Below are positions 23,845 through 36,029 of a DNA stretch of 64,000 bases, piece by piece. Below the pieces are notes generated by a model. The model did not search any database, had not been told where the DNA came from, and was given only the letters and a program-made list of their open reading frames with translations. Position 1 is the first letter of the stretch. Each line of letters opens with the position of its first letter. The stretch is from Isoetes taiwanensis (lineage: Eukaryota > Streptophyta > Lycopodiopsida > Isoetales > Isoetaceae): contig JAJEKV010000005.1 of NCBI GenBank assembly GCA_021234155.1, positions 1,304,001 to 1,368,000 on the forward strand, in the 5' to 3' direction. The translations under genes were made by a program, and so were the position numbers.

Positions 23845-24794
23845 AACAAGGTGACCTAGCAAATGCACTAATGACCTGCGTTTGCACCACAAAAAGGAAT
23901 CTTTCAAAGATTCCCTAAAAAAAACCTAAAAATTGCCACTTTTGGGGGGTCAATTGAAAAAACAGCCCTCAATTTGAATTTGTGACACCCCTTTTTTGAT
24001 CCAAAATTAGAAAACTTTTGATGTTTTGTGAATTGTAGACACCCAAACAAGCTGTAAAATTGGAGTCACCTTTTAAGAAAATGTAGGAAATACAAGAAAA
24101 CTAGCAAAATTAAAGAACCATTAAAATCTTCACAAGAAATGAAAGCAAGATTGGCAAATCTAGGCGTATCTATTTGTTATTACTCAAGAAGAACCACAAG
24201 GTGCTATGCGCCACAGATAGGCAATGTAAAAAACATGCAAGACATAACTAACATGTCTGATAGCATTTGGCGCTTATACAAGACATGAAAAAACATGGAT
24301 GAACTTGGAAGAAGCTATGCGAGCATGTACAAAACATGTACAACATGTACAAAAAACTCTAGCCAAAACTAGGAGGTAACGATGTGCCCACATTTAGATT
24401 ATACAAGAAGTTTACGGCCTTTGAGAAGAGCAGGATTAGGAATGTCGTTATACTCGCTAACTCCTTCGGACTTCCACCACCGCCCCTCGTTGCCACTCTC
24501 CTCATTGTCACTTGAAGTGGTCAAGAGCTAACCCATTGGAACACCTGTCCTCATCCCGGGAACCTTCGTCTGAACTATCTTCGGTAAGACTTGATAAGTT
24601 AATCAAGCACGCATCGTAGCCCTCGCTATCAACCTTGAGAGTAAAATCATAAGCCAAGACTTGAGTTTCGTTCAGGTCCGTTGTCCATGTGATTCTTATT
24701 CATCGTTTTCCCACCTTCTTGAAAGGAATTATCACAGATCATACCGACCAGCAAAAGGATCTCAGATCCTTAGTGGCATACCAAAGAACTTTCA

Positions 24795-27080
24795 CTACCG
24801 GAAGGAGATTGTCTTTGAGTACAATGTCCTTAACCCGCGCAATCCGTAAAGGGACTCTTCAATATCATCGTCCGAAGGTACAGCTATAAGCAGCCCCTTA
24901 GACAAATCCGCAAGTTTTTCTGGAGTTTGGCCTTGGTTCTTTTTCAAGGCACGTCTACTTCCGAGGTACATTACACGATCAGGTTCCTTGTTGACTTCAG
25001 TACTGGAACACACTGAACCCTTTGCAATTCCTTGATCTGCCTCAACAAGGGGATGAACTTGAGTACCAGGCCAACAAAAAGCAACTTCCAGAGAGATGCT
25101 GTTGAGGGATTTAGTTACATCCTGCATTATTGAAAAGAAATTCTCCCACCAGCCTTTGTCCTCCTCACTCTGAAGTACTTAAAACCTGACCTTATACTTT
25201 TCTCCATGCCGGGTCAAAGGAGACGGAAGGATTTTTGTCCTTGTTCTTTTCTGTAGTCCACGGCACTTTTCGATTGGCTCTTTGAATAGCCCTTCTCATT
25301 ACCTTAGTTTCGAACATATTTTAAATATTGTAGGCCTGCCTCAGGCTGCCAAGTTTGGGAGGTGACAAAGTACTTCCCTTGAAGTTGTGCTTTACCGTCC
25401 TTGAGAAAATTTTTTACATGATGTTGAAATGTCAAATTATTCAACTTATGGATAGCAGGACCTCAGATCACCATGACGCTGAAAACAAACTCACGAAAAA
25501 TCAAAAGTCTCGCTAAGCACTTTGACAACCGAGTCCGGATTGTATGCTTGCTCAATCACAATCGCACAAGGAGTGTAGACAAAATGCTTTTTTCCTTCGC
25601 AACCGCATTTAAAAATCGGTGAACATTTGGTCTATCTCGATCATGGGTGTGGCCCACAAGTAAGAAACCAACCTTGACCTTTCGAAGATACCCAAATCTC
25701 GACCAAAGATTACAGCAATAAGCAAATAAAACTTGGTTTTATTTTCTCTAGTAGTATTGTCTAACCGTAAGTACAACACCGGAGGCAACTTCTCCTTTGC
25801 CAAAAAAATCTTATTTAGTATTGTCACCGTGAGGTTAGGATCATTGTGTATATTTGGATAGGTCAAAAATACTCGCACTGCATAACACCATGAAAGATCA
25901 TCGCCCCAACCAAATGAAGCCTCAAAAATCGGATTCATCTAAATCCTTTGGAACATTTACAAAATGGGGAAGTGAGGTCTTCTTTTGGTCCATGCCGCCT
26001 ACCACCACGGACATATATTCGAAAGTGGCCTCTCCAAAGATTTCTTTCTATGTTTTGCTAGCTTTTCTCCAAGGCTTGAGCCTCTCTGTGAACTTGCAAC
26101 TCTTGAGTTATCGACCTGCAATTAAGACATTAGTCAAGACTCTTTGAAGCAATAGTAAGGCTCCACGTAATCTGCAGCTAAGCTTTTGTAGCCGTGCTAT
26201 GGCGTGCGATAGGCAAAGTTTGTCAGCACTTTGAAACAAATGGTAAGGCTCCGCAATCTGTAGCTAAGCCTTTGTAGCCGTGCTATGCTGGCGATAGGCA
26301 AAAGCTTGTCATTACCTTGAAGCAAAAGTAGGCTCCTGAACTCCGCAAAAGCTTTTTTGTAGAGGCGTGCTATCTTGGCGCGCATAGCCACCGGGGAAGG
26401 GGAAGGCGATCTACAAGATTGAAGAGACTTGTTGCGAAGTACTACAAGATTAAAAGACCGCTATCGCACATAGACAAACTCAAGACTAAATAGCCGTGCT
26501 ATGGCAGCATAAGACAATGTCTCTAGTCGTTGTTAACGAAGGGATTAGGCCGAAAGGGACGTACTTTTTTCTAGAATATCCTTTGCCATTGATCGTTTTC
26601 CTTTAATGTGGAGCAGCTAGTACATAATCCGAAAATCAGTGCCTCTTGAATCTTAACAAGATTAAATTCTTGCTTCCACAACCTCAAGAAGTAGGAATAG
26701 GATATGAACTTCGACTTGAACTCGGAAAAGATCCTTGTACATGCCGTAGACTTCCCTTCTTAGTAATATCGCATCATCGGATGATATACAGGACTGCTTT
26801 GGAAGTCGCTCACGCTAGAGTCAAAGAAACCTACCGTACCAAGCTTTGCTCTAGGCGATTACATACCGACAACTTTCTTTGGGTGTGAATAGTCATCAAT
26901 GCAGTTCTGTCTAACCTCTTTTTGCACTCTTGACATGCGACGACTTCCAATGGCATGTATTCTTTTAAAAAAGCAAGTTGGCACAATGTGTTGCTTTCGA
27001 AACATAGTATGAAAAATTGTCTCCAACTTCAGGCCTTTGTATGCCAAGTACAACTCTTGATCACCTTTCGACATTGACAA
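24795..27080 (-). pseudogene. DDE-like transposase remnant of element E
   Basis: Fragments in order on the minus strand: 27080-26859 (QELYLAYKGLKLETIFHTMF, then CFFKRIHAIGSRRMSRVQKE), 25938-25609 and 25127-24795. The middle piece has NIHNDPN, then LPPVLYLRLDNTTRENKTKF and IDQMFTDF. The pattern of a hydrophobic strand followed by DN..(R)ENK, then about 40 residues later a (H/P)-x-IDQMF motif, resembles the domain I know as DUF7869 in large transposon-linked eukaryotic proteins; that name is from memory and should be checked. The CFFKRI..SRRM piece resembles the Cys-containing N-terminal region of the same proteins. Frames change between pieces. The acidic C-terminal piece (PSDDDIEE) is of unknown role. 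Confidence 0.5.
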
Positions 27081-27579
27081 AAACCGTTTGTCTTATGTTC
27101 TTTAAAGACCCGAAAATGTAAGGCACATAAGCATTTTTTTTTGTGACAATTCTCTCCTCGCTTTTCTCATGTAAGACAGTCCCATCAATCGCTCGCGATA
27201 ACGAGTTCTAAAAGCTTTTGCATGTGGATCCCTCTTAAATCTTTTTTCCTTCTTTGGCATGCGGGTTTTCATGGCGGGACTTTATTCGAAGATTAATGCG
27301 TGGTAGGTCTTTTCGAGTCTTGACTGCACGCCTTCAAACACTGGTCATCAGCCTTGTCGCCTCAACGGAAGTGCCAGTGTCATCGACAAATAATGTTCTC
27401 GACTTTCTCTTCCTTGAAGGTCTTCCCTCGAAGCCCTTTCATTAAAGAAGGGCCGCCTGTTACACCGCGTCTCTCGCCCGAGAATCTACAATATATTGCA
27501 ACGATTAGTGTAGTTCTGGAGAGGTGAAGGCGATCAAAAATAGAGTGAGCACGTTGAGTAGGGAAAGAGGAGAAGATAC

Positions 27580-27897
27580 TTATTGATTGTGGCGGGGAGG
27601 GTGTTTTGAAACGGGATGAATCTTTGTAAAATGTGTTTTGGAGATGGAGTTTGAAAAGAGGTAGACACCGCAGATAGATGTAAAGGGAGGGAGATGGTGT
27701 GGAGGAGGTAGCATCCCGGGAAAGCGTATCGGCAGTTCTTCATCGTCACCCTCCGGTGTGGGTGTGTTGTAACGAATTACAGTCAATATTGCCACATTAA
27801 CGAGGACTTGAAGTAAAATCGTCTTCCGCCGCCTCTCCATTGCTGCACAAGGAAGAGTGACTTTGTTTGAGCCATTAAACCCTCTCCCTTCAAACAC
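27580..27897 (-). other. Open frame of unknown meaning inside element E
   Basis: A 105-codon minus-strand frame contains MERRRKTILLQVLVNVAILT and a Pro-rich tail. It lies upstream of the transposase remnant on the same strand and could be its first exon. No domain recognised. Confidence 0.2.
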
Positions 27898-28593
27898 GCA
27901 AGTCTACATGCCCATGCTTGGCGATAGAAAAGCAAGATACACGTAATATACACTAGTTAGGTCATCTGCGCGCGATGCACTGAGGGGATAAAATATGTCT
28001 ATGTATGCGCTTCAATGAAAAAGTAGATGCCACACAACCAAAAAATTTACAAAATATTAGACATTATCTCCCACAAGCCAATGCCGCAAACCAAAACTAG
28101 ATGTGTATGCAAGAATTCATAGACGAAAAGCAAAGTACCTAACACAATATAAATACGAAAACATATGGAGGCATTTGCACATACAGACGATACTCAAGGC
28201 GCCGACCTCCGCCCTAGAAATTTGCTCTTCCGTTTGACCGTAGCATCTCCATAGAGTTCTGCATAAGCGTCGCCAAACATGATGGTGGAAGGTAATGTAA
28301 ACATCTCAGCCGATGGCGAGTTCACGGTGCTTGTTAGAAATTTTATACCAAATGTAGCCCGTTTAGGGTCTTTTTGGTTAGAGTCGAAGATAGTTGATTT
28401 TTAGCTTTTGGACATCTTGTTTGCGAATTTCTTCTTGGGCAAAAGCATTTAGTGTTTTTTCTTTCATAGTCTATCGCCGCAATCGCGTTAAATGTTTTTC
28501 TTATTATTGTTTTTGCATCAAACGTGCATATTGTTTTTCTCTTCTTGTATTGTCTATCGCCGCATAGGCACCAACATTTTAGCAACCCCTTGT

Positions 28594-28607
28594 CTATGCG
28601 CGCATAG
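28594..28607. repeat. Palindrome CTATGCGCGCATAG, best copy of a family across element E
   Basis: Perfect 14-bp copies lie at 28594-28607, 32262-32275 and 32753-32766. About a dozen near-copies with altered centres occur at about 26193, 26280, 26360, 28555, 28635, 28675, 29182, 30860, 30915, 30950 and 31470. They occur in element E, not in the flanking satellite. Confidence 0.75.
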
Positions 28608-28754
28608 GCATTTACCTTTTTATTCCGCCATTGTCTATGCGCATAGGCATAATGTTTTTCACTTGCGGGAGTCCATGCGCATAGGCCTTTCCAATGTTAG
28701 ATCTCGCTTGTGCATTTTCTAGCGTCTTTTAATATGTTTTTTCTCGTCTTGTAG

Positions 28755-31700
28755 AACCAAGAAAAATCCCGGCGGAAGCTCCTCCTTAAGTCGCCAAGAA
28801 GAGAAGTCAACAAAGGCTAAAATCAACCGAAGGGTGATGCACCTACACCATTCATGATCACCGAGGGACGGTTCCTACTTACATGGACCGGCGAAGCTAC
28901 TTGTTAGAGAACTGGTGAGCTCAAGGCGGCCCATTTTTGTACACAGACATTTGTGACGGTTTTGTAAAGAATCCAAAGAGTTGGATAGCTTCAAGAGATG
29001 TGGCGGGGTTAATAGATACCGAGGCTCTTCCGGTATGTATCATATTAATCGCACCACAACGACTAAAGGGGCTCAACATGTTTACTCGGTGGACCCCATT
29101 TCTTTAAAGCTCACCAATCGCCTCCCGAGGACATGCGGGGTTACATTCGTGCCCTAATGAAAGCAAAGATTGTAAGTATTGTCTATGCGCCGCATAGCCT
29201 AAGAAACTTTAATGTTCTTCTTTGGCGCTAAAAAATGTTACTTTCCAGGATCTTGTCACCATTTTGAAGGACCCGCTATTGTGCAAGGATCCTATTTTAA
29301 CTTCTAGTGCCTCTGTTCCTAAATTATTGAAAGATGCAATGCCCTCTGCTCCCCAAACTTACCCTTTCTAAAGCAACGGGGGCCTAATTTTGCATCCGGT
29401 CGAAGATGTGAAGAGGAGGAAGAAGTAGAGGAAATCGAAGAGGAGGATGTAGAGGAGGATGTAGAGGAGGAAGAGGAGGGAGCCACCTAAAAAGAAAGGA
29501 AAGAGAAATTATTACAAGGCTGGCCTGTTACAACCACCGAACCTCCACTCTCAAAAGCCCGGGAAGGCCCTTAAGCAAGCTTTGCCGGCCGTGACCGGCA
29601 CAAAGATAGCAACTAAGGAGAAGGACATGGCATCTAAGAAGCTCGAGGAAATCGAGCTGAGATGTCATGTACCCGGCATCATGCATCTCTCTCGCGGACC
29701 GCGGTGAAGTTTGCACCTAAGGACGAGCAAGGTGTAAGACAATTAAAGTCCAGTAAAATTTACAAATGGCCACTTAACGCGACCGAAAAGAAAGAATAAG
29801 AGACAGGCGAATCGAAGAATGACTCCACATATATGTATAGTTGATCCTGCCCAGTGCAATGATAAGGAGCTGTTTGTTAAGGAAGAGGACGAGAACTACA
29901 AATACTATGTTTTAGGGGGCACCCACAGTTTCAAGGCAAGAAGACAGCTATACAAGGAAACAAAGGACCTTGCTTCTCACAAATCTTTGCCTTTGTTTAC
30001 GGGTGTCACGGGACTTCGAGGCAAAGCGCTTGCAATGAGCCACAACGGGACAATGAGTATCTGATGAGTATGAGCTTCCACGGATAAAATTAAATTCATG
30101 CACAAGGAATATGAACTCTTCCGTTCAGAGCACCAAGGTGAGAAAGATATTAAGGATGACCAGGCTCTGTACCTGGCCTTAAAAGAACAGTGCGCTACTG
30201 AGTGCTGCCTAACTTACTCCACCTCAGATGCCAGAGCATCTCTTGTAAAATATGATAATTATTTTCGGTTAGCTTTCCGTCATGGACGTGTAAGTATTTT
30301 CTCGACCTTCGCCTTTATTATCGCGGCGCATGGCTCTTAAATATTTTTTTAACATGTTTGTTGTTTTCTATGTTAGGTCCGAGCTACAAGAAAAAATTTT
30401 GACATGTTCTCTAAGGGCACTTTAAAAAACTAAAGGCAAGTCAATCCATTCCAAGAGGAAGAAAAATGAACCATAAAGCAAAAGGATATGGGTATAATGG
30501 CACGGCGTGAAATGCAAGGCCTAAAAATGTTGACAAAGTTTGTGAGGTCCTGCAAAAGGTTGTTGATAAACAGTTCACTCTGGAAGAGATGCAGAGAGAA
30601 TTTAAACAGTAAGCCTACATTACACACTCACGCTTTTTCCAATGTTTGTTATTAACCTCTTGGAACGTTTGCAGCCAAAAAAGATTGTGCACTCATCGAC
30701 GCATAAATGGTTCATCTCAACCTACGATAACCGAGAAGGTCGCGGAATTATACCCCACGTGGTCCTCGTGACGAAAAAAATAAATCAATATGCCACCAAC
30801 TTTACCAACCGGTATGTCATTTCTTTCTCCTCCTTCTTTGCTTGAGTTAAGGTATTCGTTTTTGTCGTGTGCTATCTTGCGCGCATAGCATGTGATTGAG
30901 GACCTTGTGGTAGTGCTATGCGGCATAGCACTACCGCAGTCTTCATACTATCTTGGCGATAGCACGGAGTGAGGGAGCCGCCGTTTTGTTTCTTACAAAT
31001 TTTTTCGCTTTGAGAAAAGAAAAGACCCCATGCCACCGGCTTTTAAACATGGTCCGCTAGCTAAGGAGGAGCTCAAAGCTGAAAAAAGTCTCAAGAAGCC
31101 GAAAGCGAGTTTGGTGCCTTCCGAAGTTTGAAAGATTTGATATGTTTGGCCGAATTGTCTTTATCGGGTATCGTGGGAATTGTGTCAAACTTCGACCACA
31201 CTTTGAGACTGGCAACTATTCCTTTGTGCATTGCCGACATACCTTACGGGTTTAAGTTGCACGACAGTAGTGGTGATGACTCACCATTTACGTGCAGCGG
31301 AGTTTGATTCTTTTTGGGAAGGTTTGTTAAGATAAACATCGCTCACGCTCTGGAGGATTGTCGCTCTTCCACTCCACTAACCAGGGCGGTATGGTGCAAG
31401 CGGCTATGAAGACCCACCGCAAGGCTGGTTCACGAGGCTGCCATATGGTAAGCGCCTTGTTGTTTTCTCCATGCGGGCATAGCGAATACAAAAGTGTTTC
31501 CTTTCTTTGCGGGTTAAAAGAATAATATTAGGGGAGGTGGTGGTGCTAGACTTGTCAACGTGTGGGAGCAGATTCACATAGGCTACCATAGCGTGTCCGG
31601 GCGAGAGAAGCCAAATGCACTATAACACTACCGGCATGGATTTTCGCAATGCTTTTTCAATGCCCGTGATCTTACAAAAAGCTTACAGACCAGTTCACCG

Positions 31701-32181
31701 GGGGCGCGTTGTCAATCCTTACCGTAAGCCTCGAGACTAATTAACACGCTTACGGACATGTTCTCGCAACACGGAGATTGGTCGTTGACGCATTTTGGTC
31801 CGGCACCACGTTAGCTTGTGCATTCTGAAGGGCATAATCTAGCCGACGCCATTGACGTCAGCATGCTGTTGAGCATACATCAAGTCACGTGTCCAGTTCA
31901 CTTACTTGGCTTCTGGGAAAAACGGGAACTTGGGATCAAGGATAAGGATGGTGTTAGGCCTTCTCTGCTCGAGCACAGTACCTCCTCCTCTTAGGGAACA
32001 TTGACGATCAAAGCTGACTATGTCAAATTGATTCCGTCAAAAGATCCACTTAAGGTCACACATGAAGTTGGAAGGTCCCGCCGAAGTCGAGGAAAATCTA
32101 GAAGCTACTAAGCCTAAGTCTCCTGCAGGTTCTGAATCAGATGAGGAAATACCTGCAAAGGATGTTCCTTTGGATATTTAA
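28755..32181 (+). pseudogene. ParB-like plus DNA-methyltransferase-like gene of element E
   Basis: A broken multi-exon gene. Pieces in order: TPFMITEGRFLLTWTGEA near 28852; a Glu-rich linker (29400-29490); a ParB/sulfiredoxin-like piece at 29819-30064 with HICIVDPAQCND and YYVLGGTHSFKARRQLYKE (the G-x-H-R..A-like box); 30098-30290; 30500-30610 (KNVDKVCEVLQKVVDKQFTL); and a C-terminal piece at about 31375-31900. That last piece aligns with the methyltransferase at 41-42 kb: GGMVQAAM against AGMVEASF, GRVVNPYRKP against GRIINHYQKP, and FSQHGDW against FSRQGDW in a shifted frame. GT-AG introns seem present (for example CATATG/GTAAGC to ATATTAG/GGGAGG near 31445-31530). The catalytic (D/N)PP(Y/F) motif was not found. 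It ends in an acidic tail (EEIPAKDVPLDI). A role in modifying element DNA is inference. Confidence 0.5.
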
Positions 32182-32999
32182 AATTTCTGGTCCAAAAGTT
32201 AAACATTTTATTCTATGTGCCCTATTTTAAATGTAATATATTCCATTAATGACTGTCATGTCTATGCGCGCATAGGCTTTTCTCTTTTCAGTTGCATTTT
32301 GTTGGGGGTAAAAGCATGTTAGGGTGTCCCTTAAAAAGTATTATTTAGTGACCAAAAAAGTACCTAAAAAGGTACCCAGGACTGGGTACTGGGTACCTGT
32401 GTAATATCTCAATAAAAGGTACATTCTAGAACTTTTATATATATTTTGATCTCCAGTAGCATTATCTTTATCTTAACTTTGAATGTCAATGCGCCCTTGA
32501 CTTTTATTTTGGACTTTTGTACTAGTTTTAATGAAAATAAAAATGAGAAAGTACCCAGTTCTGAAGTACCTAGTGTATGTACTTTTGCAGGTTCCAAAAG
32601 TGGTACACCCTAACATGCTTTTACCCTTGGTCTAAAAAGTTTGTCTTTTACTTTGTTTAAAAACAAGAAAACCTGCTTGTCTTCGAAATGTGGATTTCTT
32701 TAGGCTCACTGCGTTTTTTTAATAAATTATAATTTAATAAGGACTGTCTTCTCTATGCGCGCATAGACTTTTCTCTTTTCAGTTGCATTTTGGTGCTCCA
32801 AAAAGTGTGTTTCTTACTTTGTCCAAAACCAAGAATACCTGCTTGTCTTCGACATGTGGACTTTTTTTAGGCTCACTGCGTTTTATGGGCTTGTTTTTTT
32901 TTTTAAATGGCTAAAATGCCGAATTTACGTGTTTTTGAAAAAGGAATCTGCAATTGCACCACAGGTCATTAGTGCGTTTGCTAGGTCACCTTGTTAAAA

Positions 33000-34165
33000 C
33001 TGACCGTGTAACTTGGTCCCTAGGGTAATTTTGGCATTCCGGACGATGTGGCGAAGTCGGATCGGCATTTCGGAGCCTCCGCAATGCCCGAACGACAAAA
33101 CACTTTGGTTTCTACACGTTGCCCATGGGGCGCCAGCGGTTTGATATGTTCTCCGGACGGATGTTGGATTTTTGGACCTTCTCGGACCAGGTTCCCCGAA
33201 CAAAGGATTCAACGGGTCGGATCACGGAACCAGATCCCGGAGTGGTCTTTAGCGTCACGCCCCGTGAGCCGCTGCCGAGAAAGGCTGCCTCCGGGGAAGC
33301 TTTTTGGGGCTGCCCCTCACGGGTTCGGACTCTCCCCTCTAATGAGGGAGGCCTTGCAAGGTCCCGGCCTTGTTTGACTTGGGCAAGTGTGCCCGGCTCA
33401 ATCTGCCCAACAAACAAAGCGTCTTGGGGCGTTCTAGTGCAAACTATTTGATCTAAACCTTATCCAAAATTTTTGAAAGTTGGCACAGATGTTGGCGATG
33501 ACTTACGGGTAGCTGACAAAAATCAGAATTTAAGTCCAGACTATGCATTAATTACAATTTACGAATGTCTTGCTAATTGCAAAAGCGGCCCTTGACTTCC
33601 GGACGCCACAACGGGAGGATACAGGTCCAAACTCCATTCCGTCAGTTCCCCTTGCTTGGCGTTCAGTTTGCATGTGATCGGCCCGCGTCCCAAGTGAAAA
33701 AGACCAAAACTGGCACCCAAAGCGCCAAACCCCGCTAGAACCTTTGGTAACTCATAGGGTTTACGTTTGAGGCTCTATGCTTGTCGGTTGACTAGGACCT
33801 TACTGCCGTGTCTTGGCGTAGGGGGTGTTGGCGCTTGCAGCACCGACCCTAAAACCACCCTGGAACGGCTTTGCCCCAAAAGTCCTCTCCGAAGGCCTCA
33901 GCGACGGACGGCAACTTCCCTCTCGTAACAGTGATGCGTCTCTTCCAATGGACTCCGGAACGTTGACATTGCCCCAGGGACCAAGTTTGTGGCCGGAGTG
34001 TTACCAAACTATCTTATGGCCAACACACTTTCGTGATCCAATTGGCTGGGAGGTTCAAGGCATTGAATATTGCAATGTAGGGCATAAGTGTGTGGTTTTT
34101 TGCAAAACCGACCGCGTGTAACTTAGTCCATAGGGTAATTTTGGCATTCCAAGCGATAAGCGACG
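33000..34165. repeat. Satellite array, right block after element E
   Basis: Continues the unit interrupted at 23844 (AACTGACCGTGTAACTTGG), includes one more unit start at 33522, and stops at about 34165, where the CACTA subterminal region begins. Removing element E restores a spacing of about 1.13 kb, close to the other units. Confidence 0.9.
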
Positions 34166-34189
34166 TCCGGTAAAAAAATTTTTTCAAGA

Positions 34190-34751
34190 CGTTTTTTTTT
34201 CCCAAAAAAAAAAAATAGTGACGTCGTTAAGCGACGCGTTAATGCGGGCGCTCTGGCGACAATAAGCGTGGCGGACGATGTCGCCTACCACGCCGGCAAA
34301 ACTGGCTGCCACGCGGATATTCTGGCGTCGTTTAACGGCGTCATGTCGGCGATGGCGGGGACACTTTATGCGTGTCCCAGCATGTCGACAAAACCCGCGT
34401 GGCGGCGGACCACGTCAGATTTTTAGTCGTCGCTTCAACGACGTCATGTCGCAAACCACGCGGCCATGGCCAGCCGGCATGTCGCCAAGCCACCGGATAA
34501 AATGTGCCGCGTCGGATCCACGAGACGACGTTAAACGGCGTTTTGTGCACGTGGCACGACACGCACGCTTGCCAGCTTGGCAGCAGTACCATGCCACGCA
34601 GGCCAATCCGACACGTCAGCCCTGAGAAACGTCGTTGAACGACGTCAAAACGACGTTGTCGTCGTTGAACGACGATGTCCTCGATGTTCGACGACGACCC
34701 GTCGTTCTTCGACGTCGCGACGTCGTTGGACGTCGACTATCCCTTGTAGTG
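34190..34751. repeat. Right subterminal region of the CACTA element
   Basis: GC-rich with many inverted and direct copies of ACGTCGTT(G/T)(A/T)ACGACG-like motifs, dense at 34625-34740. Matches in kind the left subterminal region (14760-14850). The open frames here are shadows of the motif repeats. Confidence 0.75.
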
Positions 34752-35945
34752 TGATCCGCTTCAATATATTCCAATCACCCTCGATGAAGGTTGAAGCCGT
34801 GGGAATAATCTTTTTGATCGGACTCTTTAGTGGCATAAAAAACCACCTACATTCTACATTCTTTATTTGTGGCAAGGAGCTTAAATATACATTTGAAGAG
34901 CGTGTGTTTCTTATTTTTAATTACTTTGAGTTCATCTGTACGAAAAAGACTTAATATGCGAGTTGATGTTGTAGTATCAGAAGCTTTTCGCACACCTACA
35001 TTTCTGGAAGCTGAGTTGTATTTCAAAGTTTTCATGACTTTTAATTGAATCCAAAAGTAGATACAGTTCACGGTAAGAAGTTGTATCTTCTAGTATTTAA
35101 TCCAAACTCAGATTCAAGTACCTATATTTGAATGGTCGATATATAATTTTTTTTGTATGTCTGTGTTCTTTGACGTTTGACGATGAACAAGGGAAGCTAA
35201 GATAAGATTGGTGATGGGTGATAAACCAAGGGATATCAATGTACCCTTTTGGCCCTTGCATCACTACCAAAGTGATTTTCTAATGTTTGTTTGATTAGTC
35301 GCAAGTACGTATGTTTCTTCTCCTATTGTGTTTTTTCCACCTTGGATCTTTTGTCTAGTGCAAAGGAATTGTGGCATGGGACATGTAATCGTGCATCTTT
35401 CACATAAAAAAGGCTTGAAAGGGGATGTGGTACTTGATAGTAGCAAGTTTTTTTTGTTGGCTATATATGAAAATGCTTATAGTCTAGAATCTACTTAGAC
35501 TAGTATAAAATAAGTATCTCATTCTATAGATGATTAATGATATAATTTTGGATTATTAAGTAAGGATCGTAGTTTAAATTCATATCCTTTTAAGGTTCTT
35601 GAAAAGCGAGATAAAAGTCATATCCTTTTAAGGTTCTTGAAAAGCGAGATAAAAGTAGTCCTGCATCATCACATTGATATTATGTACAAATACATTGATG
35701 CAAATTTCTCAACGAGTCTATTACTGTTAAGGTTTTTCCCTCAAAAACCTTTTGAGGCGGGTTTTGTAATACTAGACAGTAATGCTCTCCCTCCCTCCCT
35801 CTTTCTATTCTATTCTCTTGTATGAAGATTTAGTCTATTGATAACACACTAGTCCTAGAACAAATATGTCTTGAGTTTAAGGCCACCCAGAGTTGCATTC
35901 GATGTAAGATGTTTGTGTGCCATATGTTCTAGGGGATGTTGCTAA
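34752..35945. repeat. Segmental duplication, copy 1, right part
   Basis: Matches 62688-63881 with scattered substitutions, a GGTTCTTGAAAAGCGAGAT duplication near 35595/35630 that copy 2 lacks, and a shorter CCCT tract. No gene recognised. The first 60 bp (CAATCACCCTCGATGAAGGT) are also related to 14600 and 59390, so a small local repeat predates the duplication. Confidence 0.85.
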
Positions 35946-36029
35946 ATTTGTGTAGAAGTTCAAATATGCACATTCTAAATGGCATTAGTAGATTCCCTAA
36001 ATCAAGAGGATTCACATGCAGGCAAAGAA

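Larger units (their letters stand above)
23845..32995. mobile_element. Element E: 9.15-kb TIR transposon with transposase and methyltransferase remains
   Basis: It starts AACAAGGTGACCTAGCAAA and its right end is the reverse complement; 33 of 34 terminal bases match. AAAA lies on each side (23841-23844 and 32996-32999), and other units of the satellite read GCAAAACTGACC without it, so AAAA is the likely 4-bp target duplication. The left third carries a minus-strand transposase-like gene, the right third a plus-strand ParB-like/methyltransferase gene. Palindromes near CTATGCGCGCATAG are spread throughout. Reading frames are heavily broken. I could not name the superfamily. Confidence 0.8.
14743..34751. 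mobile_element. 20-kb CACTA (En/Spm-type) transposon carrying a satellite array
   Basis: The left end CACTACAAAAAAG begins at 14743 and the right end CCCTTGTAGTG stops at 34751. TGA flanks both sides (14740-14742 and 34752-34754), the 3-bp duplication expected for CACTA elements. The paralogous empty site, CCTTCCTTGATCCACTTC, is intact at 62681-62698. Subterminal regions are full of CGTCGTTTAACGACG-like motifs (14760-14850, 18730-18810, 34200-34740), the kind of repeated motif bound by CACTA transposases. I see no TNPD-type transposase inside, so the element is probably non-autonomous. Its cargo is a 1.1-kb satellite with element E nested in it. Confidence 0.85.
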
